Assembly: GCA_025937895.1 (NCBI GenBank)
Contig: JAICQL010000068.1
Coordinates: 1-34,290, forward strand
DNA from: Polyangiaceae bacterium
Lineage (GTDB): Bacteria; Myxococcota_A; Polyangia; Polyangiales; Polyangiaceae
Length of the DNA stretch: 34,290 nt
Reading direction: 5' to 3'
A program made the translations under genes and the position numbers. Positions 1 to 7,051 of the stretch are shown here, one piece after another. Position 1 is the stretch's first letter. Each line of letters starts with the position of its first letter. Under the pieces are notes generated by a model. It searched no databases. It was not told the DNA's origin and was given only the letters and a program-made list of their open reading frames with translations.

Positions 1-2
1 AG

Positions 3-1028
3 TTCGACACGAGCCGCACCACGGGGCGCGACTATAGCGGCGCCGAGCGGGCTCGCTCCCTGACCATCGTGAGGCTGGACACGGGCGCGGTGGTGCGCAC
101 GTTCCGCCCCAGCGGCACGGGCTTCGACAGCTCGGTGTTCACCAACACGAATATCCCGGCCCCCATCACCGGTCAGCCCGTGGCCTTTCCGCCCAACACT
201 GGCGCGGTCGCGGACCGCATCTTCGTGGGCGATCGCGACGGCCGGCTGTGGCGCGTGGACGTGTCCTCGCAGGACCCGGCGAACTGGACGATGAAGGTGT
301 TCTTCGATGCCTTCTACGACGGCGAAGCGTCACAGCCCGTGGTGCTGGCCCCGATGGTCAGCACGGACGAGGACGGCGCCGTGACCGTGGCGTTTGCCAC
401 CGGCGATCAAGAGGTTCAGGCCGCGCCGGCCACGATGATCAACCGCGTGATCTCGCTGACCGAGCGCCTCGACACCAGCGCCAACGCCTTCTCCGCCAAG
501 GTGAACTGGGTCCACGACCTCACCGAGGGCTATCGCGTGACGGGCCCGATGGCCCTGTACAACCGGGCGCTGTATTACGCTGCCAGCAAGCCCCCGGACG
601 CCTCGGGCTCGACCTGCAACCGCGGGAGCGCCAAGGTGTTCGGCGCGCACTACATCGAGGCGCGCACGCCCACGGCTCCGGAGAACGGGCCCGCCGTGGC
701 CACCGGCGAGGCAGCCCTGCAGCTCGACTCGCGTGCGCCGGGCATGATCTTCGGGGTCAGCATGCAGCCGGAGCCCACGTGCAGCGCGGCCGCGGCGGTG
801 GTCAGCAGTGATGACAGCTTCGGCTACGGGCTGGTCACCATGGCTCCCCGTGCCAAGGAGGGCAAGCGACGCCTGGCGTACTCGGTGAGCGGCGCGCCTG
901 CGAACAGCAGCACCAGCAGCGGCACCACCGAGACCACCTCGCTGGAGGGCATCCGCAACGTGACCAAGGATCTGGAGACGCCGGATGTCCCGGTGACCTT
1001 CGAGTCCTGGGCCTTGATCTACGACTGA
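3..1028 (+). CDS. PilY1-like beta-propeller protein, 3' part
   Basis: The reading frame is open from base 3 with no start in view, so this is the C-terminal 341 residues of a larger protein. The segment with FVGDRDGRLWRVDVSS, followed later by FATGDQEV, matches the blade pattern of the PilY1/PilC C-terminal propeller (GDxxGxLW, then a GTG-like turn). PilY1 proteins are secreted, sit at the type IV pilus tip and support pilus assembly, adhesion and surface sensing. No calcium-binding loop can be identified in the part seen. The end of the gene, including its stop, is duplicated as a 15-bp direct repeat (1016-1044). A small lipoprotein gene follows 24 bp later. A PilY1-unrelated PQQ-like propeller is the main alternative. 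Confidence 0.6.
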   Translation, partial: FDTSRTTGRDYSGAERARSLTIVRLDTGAVVRTFRPSGTGFDSSVFTNTNIPAPITGQPVAFPPNTGAVADRIFVGDRDGRLWRVDVSSQDPANWTMKVFFDAFYDGEASQPVVLAPMVSTDEDGAVTVAFATGDQEVQAAPATMINRVISLTERLDTSANAFSAKVNWVHDLTEGYRVTGPMALYNRALYYAASKPPDASGSTCNRGSAKVFGAHYIEARTPTAPENGPAVATGEAALQLDSRAPGMIFGVSMQPEPTCSAAAAVVSSDDSFGYGLVTMAPRAKEGKRRLAYSVSGAPANSSTSSGTTETTSLEGIRNVTKDLETPDVPVTFESWALIYD

Positions 1029-1052
1029 GCGATCTACGACTGAGGTGGACCG

Positions 1053-1601
1053 ATGGCAGCACGTCCCGAACCCACTCACCACCGTTCTCGCCAGCGAGCA
1101 TCGCTCGGCTGCCTGTGGGCCATGGCCGTCGCCCTGCTCTGCGCCTGCGAGGCCAAGAGCTCAGCGCCGAGCTCCCAGGCTCGCTCCGCCCAGACTACGC
1201 CCGATCGCCTGCCGGAGGAGCAGCGCCCCTCGGAGACGGCCACAGCCTTCGGGCTGTCCTTGCCGAGGGGCATGCGCCTGACGGGTCAGTTCAGCGACTC
1301 GGCGTATTTCATGGGGCGGGTCGAGCTAGCCAGGGTGGTGGAGCACCTCCGTCCGCACCTGGAGGCAGAGCGCATCGAGGTCAAGCCGGGCTACACGGCC
1401 TTTGAGAATGCAAAGCTCAAGGGCGACACCTCCGACAAGCGGCTGCGCGTGGGCATCTCGGCGGAGGGACCTGGCACCCAGGTGTTCGTGCAGAACGTGA
1501 CCCCGCCGCCGGCGCCCAGGGGGCTGTCCGAAGCGGAGATCTGGCGCCGCGCCGGCCGCAATCCCGATGGCACCCCGCTGGATCAGAACCAGCTGTACTA
1601 G
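1053..1601 (+). CDS. small lipoprotein of unknown function
   Basis: This 182-aa protein has a charged N terminus, a hydrophobic stretch (WAMAVALLCAC) and a lipobox with the likely lipidated cysteine at residue 32 (LCAC). The rest is a soluble domain of about 145 residues rich in charged residues, which I do not recognise. The ATG start is preceded by GAGGTGG about 4 bp upstream, a good ribosome-binding site. It lies 24 bp behind the PilY1-like gene and is probably cotranscribed, so it may belong to the same pilus or secretion cluster; this is inference from position. Its TAG stop shares the four bases CTAG with the TAG stop of the convergent gene on the other strand. Confidence 0.75.
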   Translation: MAARPEPTHHRSRQRASLGCLWAMAVALLCACEAKSSAPSSQARSAQTTPDRLPEEQRPSETATAFGLSLPRGMRLTGQFSDSAYFMGRVELARVVEHLRPHLEAERIEVKPGYTAFENAKLKGDTSDKRLRVGISAEGPGTQVFVQNVTPPPAPRGLSEAEIWRRAGRNPDGTPLDQNQLY

Positions 1602-3412
1602 GGCCGCGCGCGCGGCGGGTCGAAGGAGCCCGGCCGCTCCAGACCCACGACGCGCAGGCCGCCCGGGCCCAGATCGTACAGGTGTACCCGTGCCGGGTAC
1701 TCCGCTTCACGCTGCTCCGTCTGAGACACCCAGTCCACGACGAGATAGCCGGGCGCCTGGGGAGACGCCCCCGGCAGGCGCGGCAGGGTGGCGCAGACAC
1801 GCTGGCCGATGACCTGCTTGATGCCCGGGAGCGGAGTGCCCGGACCAGCGCCGGTGTGGACCGTGACCGCGTAGCGGCGAGCCCGCTCGGGCTGCAGCCC
1901 GCTGGCGCTCGCCAGGTCACGCAGGCACAGCTCGGCGTCGGTGCCGCGCCGCAGCTCGGGACGGGTCAGCGGCGAGAGCTTGCCCAGGTAGCGCTCCAGG
2001 ATGCGCTCCCTACGCCCCTTCAGGATGCGCAGCAGCTCGCTCTCCAGCAGCGCATCATTCATCTTTCCCTCGCGCACGAGCGCGCTCAGGATGTCGTCGC
2101 TGAAGCTCGACAGGATGCGGGCCATCCAGGCGCCGTCCCGCTCCGACATGCGCCGGAATGCCGGGTTGGGATAGCCTGGCTTCCAGGCTTCCGGCTCGAA
2201 GTCCTTCACGTCGTAGTAGCCGAACACCTTGCCTGAAGGGCCAAAGCGCGCTCGATCCCACGGGCGCTCGCGCAGCCCGAGCGTGAGCCAGTCGTCCAGC
2301 GTCTCCTGCAGATCGACGTAGTGGGAGTGACCCAGGCGGCGCCCCAGTGATGGGGGCTCCCACACGCTGCCGAAGCAGTCGCCAAAATCGATCACGTCGT
2401 GACGCACGTAGCCCTGGCCCGGCCCCGTCTCGATCCACATGGCCAGCGTGTTCTGCTCGCGCGCGTCGAAGTGCTGGGTCCAGGCCGCAAGCAGCCGCAT
2501 GCCGCGCAGCTCCCGGCGATCCTGGTGCTCGATGACGTCGTTCGGGTCGTCGCTGCGGCGGCCCTGATACGTGAAGGGGCCGATCGGCTTGCCCTCCAGG
2601 AACTCGCTGGCGCTGGCGCGCAAGCGCCCATCGGGCAGGCCCTGTGCCTTGGCGTACACCTCCTCCAGGTGAGCCTGAGTGAGCGGCTCTTCCTCGCCGC
2701 TGCTGCTCTCGCTGGTGGCGCCCTCGCCGATCGTGACCTGGCCTCGCTCGAAGAAGACGATGCGGTTGCAGGGCACGGTGTAGCCCACTGCGTGGTACAG
2801 CTTGGACACGATCACGTCCGCGGTGGTCGCGCGCGGCCCCTGCACCTGCCCATCAAACTTCACCAGGTGGCGCTTGCCGCTGGCGTCCTTGATCAAGAAG
2901 CCGGGGTTGGCGCCGTTGGGCTTGGCGCCGATCACCGTCCACGGCGTGGGCACATGGTCCTCGCCCGGCGCGCACGGGCCCAGCGCCACCTCCGCGGGGC
3001 TCATGGCGCGCTGCCCGATGCGGTTGGTGAACCAGCTGGAGTCCGGCACCTCGTCCAGCGCGTTGACGTTCAGCGCTTCGCCGGCGGGATCCACCGCGAA
3101 GACGCGGGTCAGCGGATAGAAGACGCTCTGATCGCCCACGTCCCAGACCATGGGCGAGACGTATTCTTCCGGAATCGGGCCGAACGGGGCTTGATCTGGA
3201 TCCTGCCAGAGCGGATCGCGCAGCGGAAAGCGCCCCGGAGAGCTGGCGCAGCCTGCCAGCAACGCCAGCGCGAGCCCAGCCATCACCCGTGGCAGCGACC
3301 GACCTGCCCGCGCGCTGCCGCGCGTGAGCCGCGGGCCTGCGGAGCGAGCGTGGGTGCAAGCGAAAGGAGCGGTGCGGGCCATGTTGCTGTCAGCCATATT
3401 CCGTTGCGCCAT
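1598..3412 (-). CDS. large lipoprotein with kinase-like (HipA/atypical kinase) motifs
   Basis: This 604-aa protein has a long basic N region, a hydrophobic segment and lipobox LAGC with the lipidated cysteine near residue 55. The exact start is uncertain because several in-frame ATGs lie in the first 44 codons. No enzyme family is obvious, but motifs occur in the order of a protein-kinase fold. They are GFLIKDASGKRHLVKFD (about 171-187, candidate ATP-binding Lys185), HFDAREQNTLAMW (about 314-326, resembling a catalytic D-x4-N with Asp316 and Asn321) and HDVIDFGD (about 338-345, resembling the DFG loop). HipA-like and secreted atypical kinases show this spacing. The gene lies 35 bp downstream of an outer-membrane barrel gene in the same direction, so the two probably form an operon and act at the cell envelope. 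The kinase assignment is inference; 'lipoprotein' is well supported. Confidence 0.75.
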   Translation of the reverse strand: MAQRNMADSNMARTAPFACTHARSAGPRLTRGSARAGRSLPRVMAGLALALLAGCASSPGRFPLRDPLWQDPDQAPFGPIPEEYVSPMVWDVGDQSVFYPLTRVFAVDPAGEALNVNALDEVPDSSWFTNRIGQRAMSPAEVALGPCAPGEDHVPTPWTVIGAKPNGANPGFLIKDASGKRHLVKFDGQVQGPRATTADVIVSKLYHAVGYTVPCNRIVFFERGQVTIGEGATSESSSGEEEPLTQAHLEEVYAKAQGLPDGRLRASASEFLEGKPIGPFTYQGRRSDDPNDVIEHQDRRELRGMRLLAAWTQHFDAREQNTLAMWIETGPGQGYVRHDVIDFGDCFGSVWEPPSLGRRLGHSHYVDLQETLDDWLTLGLRERPWDRARFGPSGKVFGYYDVKDFEPEAWKPGYPNPAFRRMSERDGAWMARILSSFSDDILSALVREGKMNDALLESELLRILKGRRERILERYLGKLSPLTRPELRRGTDAELCLRDLASASGLQPERARRYAVTVHTGAGPGTPLPGIKQVIGQRVCATLPRLPGASPQAPGYLVVDWVSQTEQREAEYPARVHLYDLGPGGLRVVGLERPGSFDPPRARP

Positions 3413-3447
3413 CTCTCACTCGGCCCTTCCCTCTGGAGCGAGCCACC

Positions 3448-5085
3448 TCAGAAGCCCGACGTGGTGCCCAGCACGAAACGGAACGAGTCGAGCTCCGAGC
3501 CGCTGCGAAAGGAAGTGGTGCCCACCGCCAGGAGCAGTTGAAAGCTGTGATCCTGATTGCCGGCGGCGGACAGGCCAAAGCCGATCGAGCTACGGAAATC
3601 CGCCAGATCGAAGCCGGCGAGCCCCGCGCCGAAGACATTGCCCGTCTCGTACAGCAGCTCGCCGTCGAGCCACACGGCCACTGGCCAGCTGTATTCGACC
3701 CGCAGAGCGGCGGCGCTGCGATCCACCAGGCGGCTCGGCAAGAAGCCGCGCAATGGCCGATCTCCGCCCAGTGAAACGAGATCGGTGATGGGCACGGCGC
3801 CGGAGCCGAGCGGATCGACGAAGTCGAGCAACACCGTCGCGCCGAGCGAGCGCTGGTGGCCGGTCAGGTCCACATAGCCGCCCAGCGAGGCACCGTAGTG
3901 CAGCCAGCTGCCGGCGAGCGCGTCGCCAGTGGCCAGGGACTGCCGGGTGAGCTCGGCCAGATCCGCGCGCACGCCCAGCCGCACCCCCGTGCCCGGCGGA
4001 GGCACATAGTCGCTGGCCAGCTCCAGCTCCTCCGGCCAGCGCGGCCAGCGGCTGTCGTACACCAGCGCGAGCGACTGCTCGGCGACGTCGAAGACCTGAT
4101 CCATGCCGGGCGGCGCGGCGAACACGCCCGCGCGAACCAGCTCGTTCACGGAGGGATCGTCGCAGCAGCGGCGCTCGCCATCCATCTTCACCTGACGCAG
4201 GCCCGCGCTGAAGCGGCCATGGCTGCTGCGCAGCCAGGGCACGTCATAGCTCACCCCGCCGCGCACCACGCTGCGGAAGTGGCGCGCGCGCGTGTCGAGC
4301 TGATCACCTACGCCGTAGAAGACGTGGTCGGGGCGCGACTCGTAGCTGCCGTTCAGGGCCAGCGTGCCGGGGCCCAGCTCGAAGCGATCTGTCGCCCGCG
4401 CCAGCCAGGCGTCGGTGCCGCCCCAGGCCAGCCGCAGGCGCAGGTCGTTGCCGTCGACGAGAAAGTCATTCCAGAACGCATACACGCCGATGCTCGGGCG
4501 CAGCCCGTAGTCGATCAGCCACGTGGGCAGGATGCCGCCCTGGCGCTCGCCGAAGGTGAAGAAGTTGATGATCAGGGTGGGCCAGTGCTCCCGCTCGGCC
4601 GTGGCCGCCAGCCACCCCAGCGGGCGGCGCACGATATATTCGCTGACGAGCCAGGCCGGAAACAGCACCACGCGCGGCACCCACAGCAGCGCGTCGCCGA
4701 CGGTCGCAGGCTCCTCCCTGCCGTCGTAGTCGGGCAGCGCGCGCGGCTCGTCGGGGCCGCGGCCTGGCTGCGCCGCCATGACAGGGGGATTGGCGGAGGG
4801 CTTGGCGGGGGCCGCGTCCGCTGCAGTCGTGCTGCTTGGCGCTGCTGGCGCGGGCTGCAACGGTGGCTCCAGCGCGGGCTGCGGCGCAGGGGCCGGGGGC
4901 GCCGGTGGGGGCTCGGATTGCGGCTGAGCCCAGGCGGCTCGGCCCAGACAAACCAGCAAGACGGACGCCGCGCTCCCCACTGCCAGGCGCCGCCAGCGTC
5001 GGACAACAGGAACCGCCGTGAGCTGCACGGCGCTGTCCAACCACGAGACAGCCGACCGAGTCAACCAGCAAGCTGGCGCTGGCAC
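3448..5085 (-). CDS. Omp85/BamA-like outer membrane beta-barrel protein
   Basis: The 545-aa product starts with GTG and has a signal peptide (RRWRRLAVGSAASVLLVC, cleavage probably after AWA). A proline/alanine-rich linker follows (about 55-110), then a domain rich in alternating hydrophobic and aromatic strands. Near the C terminus GGDRPLRGF matches the conserved (V/L)RGF motif of the Omp85 superfamily (BamA, TamA, surface antigen D15), and the last residue is Phe, as is usual for Bam substrates. No POTRA repeats are visible, so this resembles single-barrel Omp85 relatives rather than BamA itself. It is the first gene of a probable two-gene operon with the kinase-motif lipoprotein. Role inferred: transport or anchoring at the outer membrane. 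Confidence 0.75.
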   Translation of the reverse strand: MPAPACWLTRSAVSWLDSAVQLTAVPVVRRWRRLAVGSAASVLLVCLGRAAWAQPQSEPPPAPPAPAPQPALEPPLQPAPAAPSSTTAADAAPAKPSANPPVMAAQPGRGPDEPRALPDYDGREEPATVGDALLWVPRVVLFPAWLVSEYIVRRPLGWLAATAEREHWPTLIINFFTFGERQGGILPTWLIDYGLRPSIGVYAFWNDFLVDGNDLRLRLAWGGTDAWLARATDRFELGPGTLALNGSYESRPDHVFYGVGDQLDTRARHFRSVVRGGVSYDVPWLRSSHGRFSAGLRQVKMDGERRCCDDPSVNELVRAGVFAAPPGMDQVFDVAEQSLALVYDSRWPRWPEELELASDYVPPPGTGVRLGVRADLAELTRQSLATGDALAGSWLHYGASLGGYVDLTGHQRSLGATVLLDFVDPLGSGAVPITDLVSLGGDRPLRGFLPSRLVDRSAAALRVEYSWPVAVWLDGELLYETGNVFGAGLAGFDLADFRSSIGFGLSAAGNQDHSFQLLLAVGTTSFRSGSELDSFRFVLGTTSGF

Positions 5086-5165
5086 CAGGCTTGCCGGAGG
5101 AGTGTGCTAGAGTCCCGACCCTCTGTTCCTCCGCCTCTGTTGCTCCGCCCTTCTGCTGGCAAGCG

Positions 5166-6062
5166 ATGAACACTCCTGGAAAAGCTCCCGCCCCCGCGCC
5201 GCCGGATACCGATCATGACCCTGCCGCGCCGCCCGAGCTCGACGCCGCCGGCTCGGGCTACGACTTCGGCGGGGCCACCTTCGACCTGAATGATCCGGGC
5301 GACCGCGAGGTGCTGCGCTTCATTCTGTCTCAGGCGTTGTTTGGAGAAGCCACCGGCGTCTACTGCGGCCGCTCACTGTATGCGGCCCGCTCGCTGGAGG
5401 CGGCGCGCTTCTACACCCGCCAGGCCCGGCAAGAGCTGGGGCACCTGCAGCTGTTCGCGGACATCTGTCGGACGCTCGATCTACAGCCAGCGCCTCCGCA
5501 CTGGGTCATCCGCCTGCTGTCTGCGCACAACAACTACTATCCGCTCAAGGTGCTGATGGAGCACGCCATCGGCGAGGGCATGGTGCTGGACGTGTTCAAG
5601 GACCTGCTGCTGCAGACCTTGCCGGACAGTGACCCGCGGGTACCGGCGATCAAGAAGAAGCTGCGCGTGGTCGTGCGTGAAGAGGCGGAGCACGTTGCCT
5701 GGGGCGAAAAAGAGACGCGCGCCATGCTGCGCGAGAAGCCCTGGCTGCGCGAGCCGTTCCTGGGCCTGGTGGAGCTGCAGCTGATGACATTGCCGGCGCT
5801 GGTGTCGCGCATCGCTGGCTCGCGCCCCGATCATCCGGTGTTGCGCCAGATGAAGCCCTTCGTGGAACACGTGTCCGCGCGCGTGCGCGAGCAGAGCCGG
5901 CGGCTCGGCTTCTATCCGGAGCAGGAGCCCGGCCTGGCACGGCGCTGTGCCGCCATGGCCGCGGGCACGCTGCTGTTCGCGCGCAGCCAGCTGGCGCGCT
6001 CGCGCTCGCAGCTGGACAAGAGCTACCTGAGCGAGCTCGGCTTCAGCGATCGCACGCGCTGA
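5166..6062 (+). CDS. ferritin-like diiron-carboxylate protein
   Basis: The 298-aa product carries the full diiron signature of the ferritin-like superfamily in four helices: Glu61 in FGEATGVYC, E90-x2-H93 in RQELGHLQLF, Glu137 in EHAIGEGMVLDVF, and E173-x2-H176 in REEAEHVAWGEKE. Such proteins use a di-iron centre for hydroxylation, desaturation, deformylation or iron handling. I cannot tell which reaction applies here; the length and isolated position suggest an oxygenase/hydroxylase rather than an iron-storage cage. I chose the ATG at 5166; an upstream TTG at 5091 would add 25 residues without similarity value. A perfect 9-bp inverted repeat (6040-6048/6057-6065) straddles the stop codon. 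Divergent from the outer-membrane barrel gene. Confidence 0.8.
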   Translation: MNTPGKAPAPAPPDTDHDPAAPPELDAAGSGYDFGGATFDLNDPGDREVLRFILSQALFGEATGVYCGRSLYAARSLEAARFYTRQARQELGHLQLFADICRTLDLQPAPPHWVIRLLSAHNNYYPLKVLMEHAIGEGMVLDVFKDLLLQTLPDSDPRVPAIKKKLRVVVREEAEHVAWGEKETRAMLREKPWLREPFLGLVELQLMTLPALVSRIAGSRPDHPVLRQMKPFVEHVSARVREQSRRLGFYPEQEPGLARRCAAMAAGTLLFARSQLARSRSQLDKSYLSELGFSDRTR

Positions 6063-6065
6063 AGC
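6040..6065 (+). terminator. hairpin spanning a stop codon
   Basis: A perfect 9-bp inverted repeat (GCTTCAGCG/CGCTGAAGC) with an 8-base loop spans the stop of the diiron gene. There is no T-run after it, so intrinsic termination is doubtful; it could stabilise the mRNA 3' end. Confidence 0.35.
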
Positions 6066-6111
6066 GCCGTGTGCGCGAAGCGCCGTGTGCGCGCTGAAAG
6101 CGCTGTGCACG
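6061..6111. repeat. 16-bp tandem repeat, two exact copies plus a degenerate third
   Basis: GAAGCGCCGTGTGCGC occurs exactly at 6061-6076 and 6077-6092, and a degraded copy follows at about 6095-6111. It starts on the stop codon of the diiron gene. No function is evident. Confidence 0.7.
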
Positions 6112-6439
6112 CGCGCGTTTGCATCGAGGCGGCACGCCGTCTCGATGTTGCATCAAAAAATCGCCGCAATCCGCCGGGCATCGCAGGCGCCAAGGTGCCT
6201 CGAATCTTCTCTCGGCAGCGGCAAATGGCGCCCCAGGCGCGACAAGATTGGCCCAGCTGAGCGCAGCGCGCTGAGCGCGATGTATCGAAACCGCACGTTT
6301 CCTGCGGTGTACGCCCTGCCCGCGGCTCACTTTCCCACGGCGCGAGATGCTCGCTCGAGGTAAGAACCCGAGGTGCGCAGAGGTAGTCCTCAAACCGCTC
6401 CGAGCGCACCTCACACCGGACGGTAAAGGCGAGGTAGTC
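6063..6439. other. 377-bp intergenic region with repeats and hairpins
   Basis: No convincing gene is present. It holds the 16-bp tandem repeat next to the diiron gene, a 12-bp stem hairpin with two G-T pairs (6121-6132/6137-6148), and an A-rich run (TCAAAAAATCG near 6153-6163) that is unusual for this GC-rich DNA. At its right end is a 9-bp inverted repeat in the leader of the next gene. A promoter for the 181-aa protein must lie here, but I see no box I would defend. A small RNA is possible. Confidence 0.5.
6370..6439 (+). promoter_or_regulatory. leader hairpin with duplicated Shine-Dalgarno element
   Basis: The inverted repeat GAGGTGCGC (6370-6378) / GCGCACCTC (6404-6412) is perfect over 9 bp. 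Its loop holds GAGGTAGTC (6380-6388), an exact copy of the 9 bases immediately before the ATG at 6440 (6431-6439). The upstream copy is followed by CTC rather than a start codon. This could be a decoy or standby ribosome site, or the trace of a duplication. Confidence 0.4.
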
Positions 6440-6985
6440 ATGGCGATCATGCTCAGCACCATTCCGAGAACCCGTTGGACCCTCGCTGCTCCGGAGGCCA
6501 GCAAGGCCGCCCCGTCCACAGAGCCGACTCCGATGAAGAACGGCATGTCCAAGCTCAGCAAGACGGGGCGACTGCTGTTGACCGAGCATTTCGTGCGGCA
6601 GCTGCGCAAGAAGCTGTGCGATCAGGGTGACGTGCTGGCCCTGGTGGATCACTCGCAGATGTGGGCGCTCGAGGTCATGTACCGTGAGTTTCACTCGGTG
6701 CGCGCGGCGGCCACCTTGCTCGAGCAGCACAACATGGCGTCCGTGGCGGCGCGCGGCGAGGTGCTGGTGCAGCTCCTGAAGCACCGGGTGGTCAGCTACG
6801 AGGACCGACACCGCGAGCTGCTGGAGGATACCCTGCACATCCTCAACGGCATCCTCGATCGCATCGAGCGCGACGGCTCGGATATCCGCTGCTTCTCGAC
6901 GGCCCGCACGGCGCTGTGCCTGTACGCCGCGGCCGAGCCCACCACCCAGTACTACGAGCCCAGCCACCTGCCCGCGCTGCAATGA
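6440..6985 (+). CDS. hypothetical protein, 181 aa
   Basis: I do not recognise this protein. It starts at an ATG directly preceded by GAGGTAG, the best ribosome-binding site in the area; upstream in-frame extension is not supported. After about 40 loosely structured, Ser/Pro/Thr-rich residues comes a mostly helical region rich in Leu, Glu and Arg (about 42-150) with segments such as LTEHFVRQLRKKL and EDTLHILNGILDRIE. The tail is short and aromatic. There is no signal peptide or membrane segment, so it is probably cytoplasmic. The gene stands alone and converges on the PLP enzyme gene. Confidence 0.7.
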   Translation: MAIMLSTIPRTRWTLAAPEASKAAPSTEPTPMKNGMSKLSKTGRLLLTEHFVRQLRKKLCDQGDVLALVDHSQMWALEVMYREFHSVRAAATLLEQHNMASVAARGEVLVQLLKHRVVSYEDRHRELLEDTLHILNGILDRIERDGSDIRCFSTARTALCLYAAAEPTTQYYEPSHLPALQ

Positions 6986-7008
6986 GCCGCCCGGGCCAGC
7001 GCTCGGCA

Positions 7009-7024
7009 GCTGCTCGAGAGCAGC
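7009..7024. terminator. inverted repeat between convergent genes
   Basis: GCTGCTCGAGAGCAGC is a perfect 16-bp palindrome in the 66-bp gap between two convergent genes. It lacks T-runs on either side, so termination is a guess from position. Confidence 0.3.
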
Positions 7025-7051
7025 CGTGGCAGCTGTATGAAGCAGCGGAGG

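Noticed and set aside
3856..5169. A 437-codon plus-strand open frame
   Set aside because: It is antisense to the Omp85-like gene, which has a signal peptide, the RGF motif and a terminal Phe.
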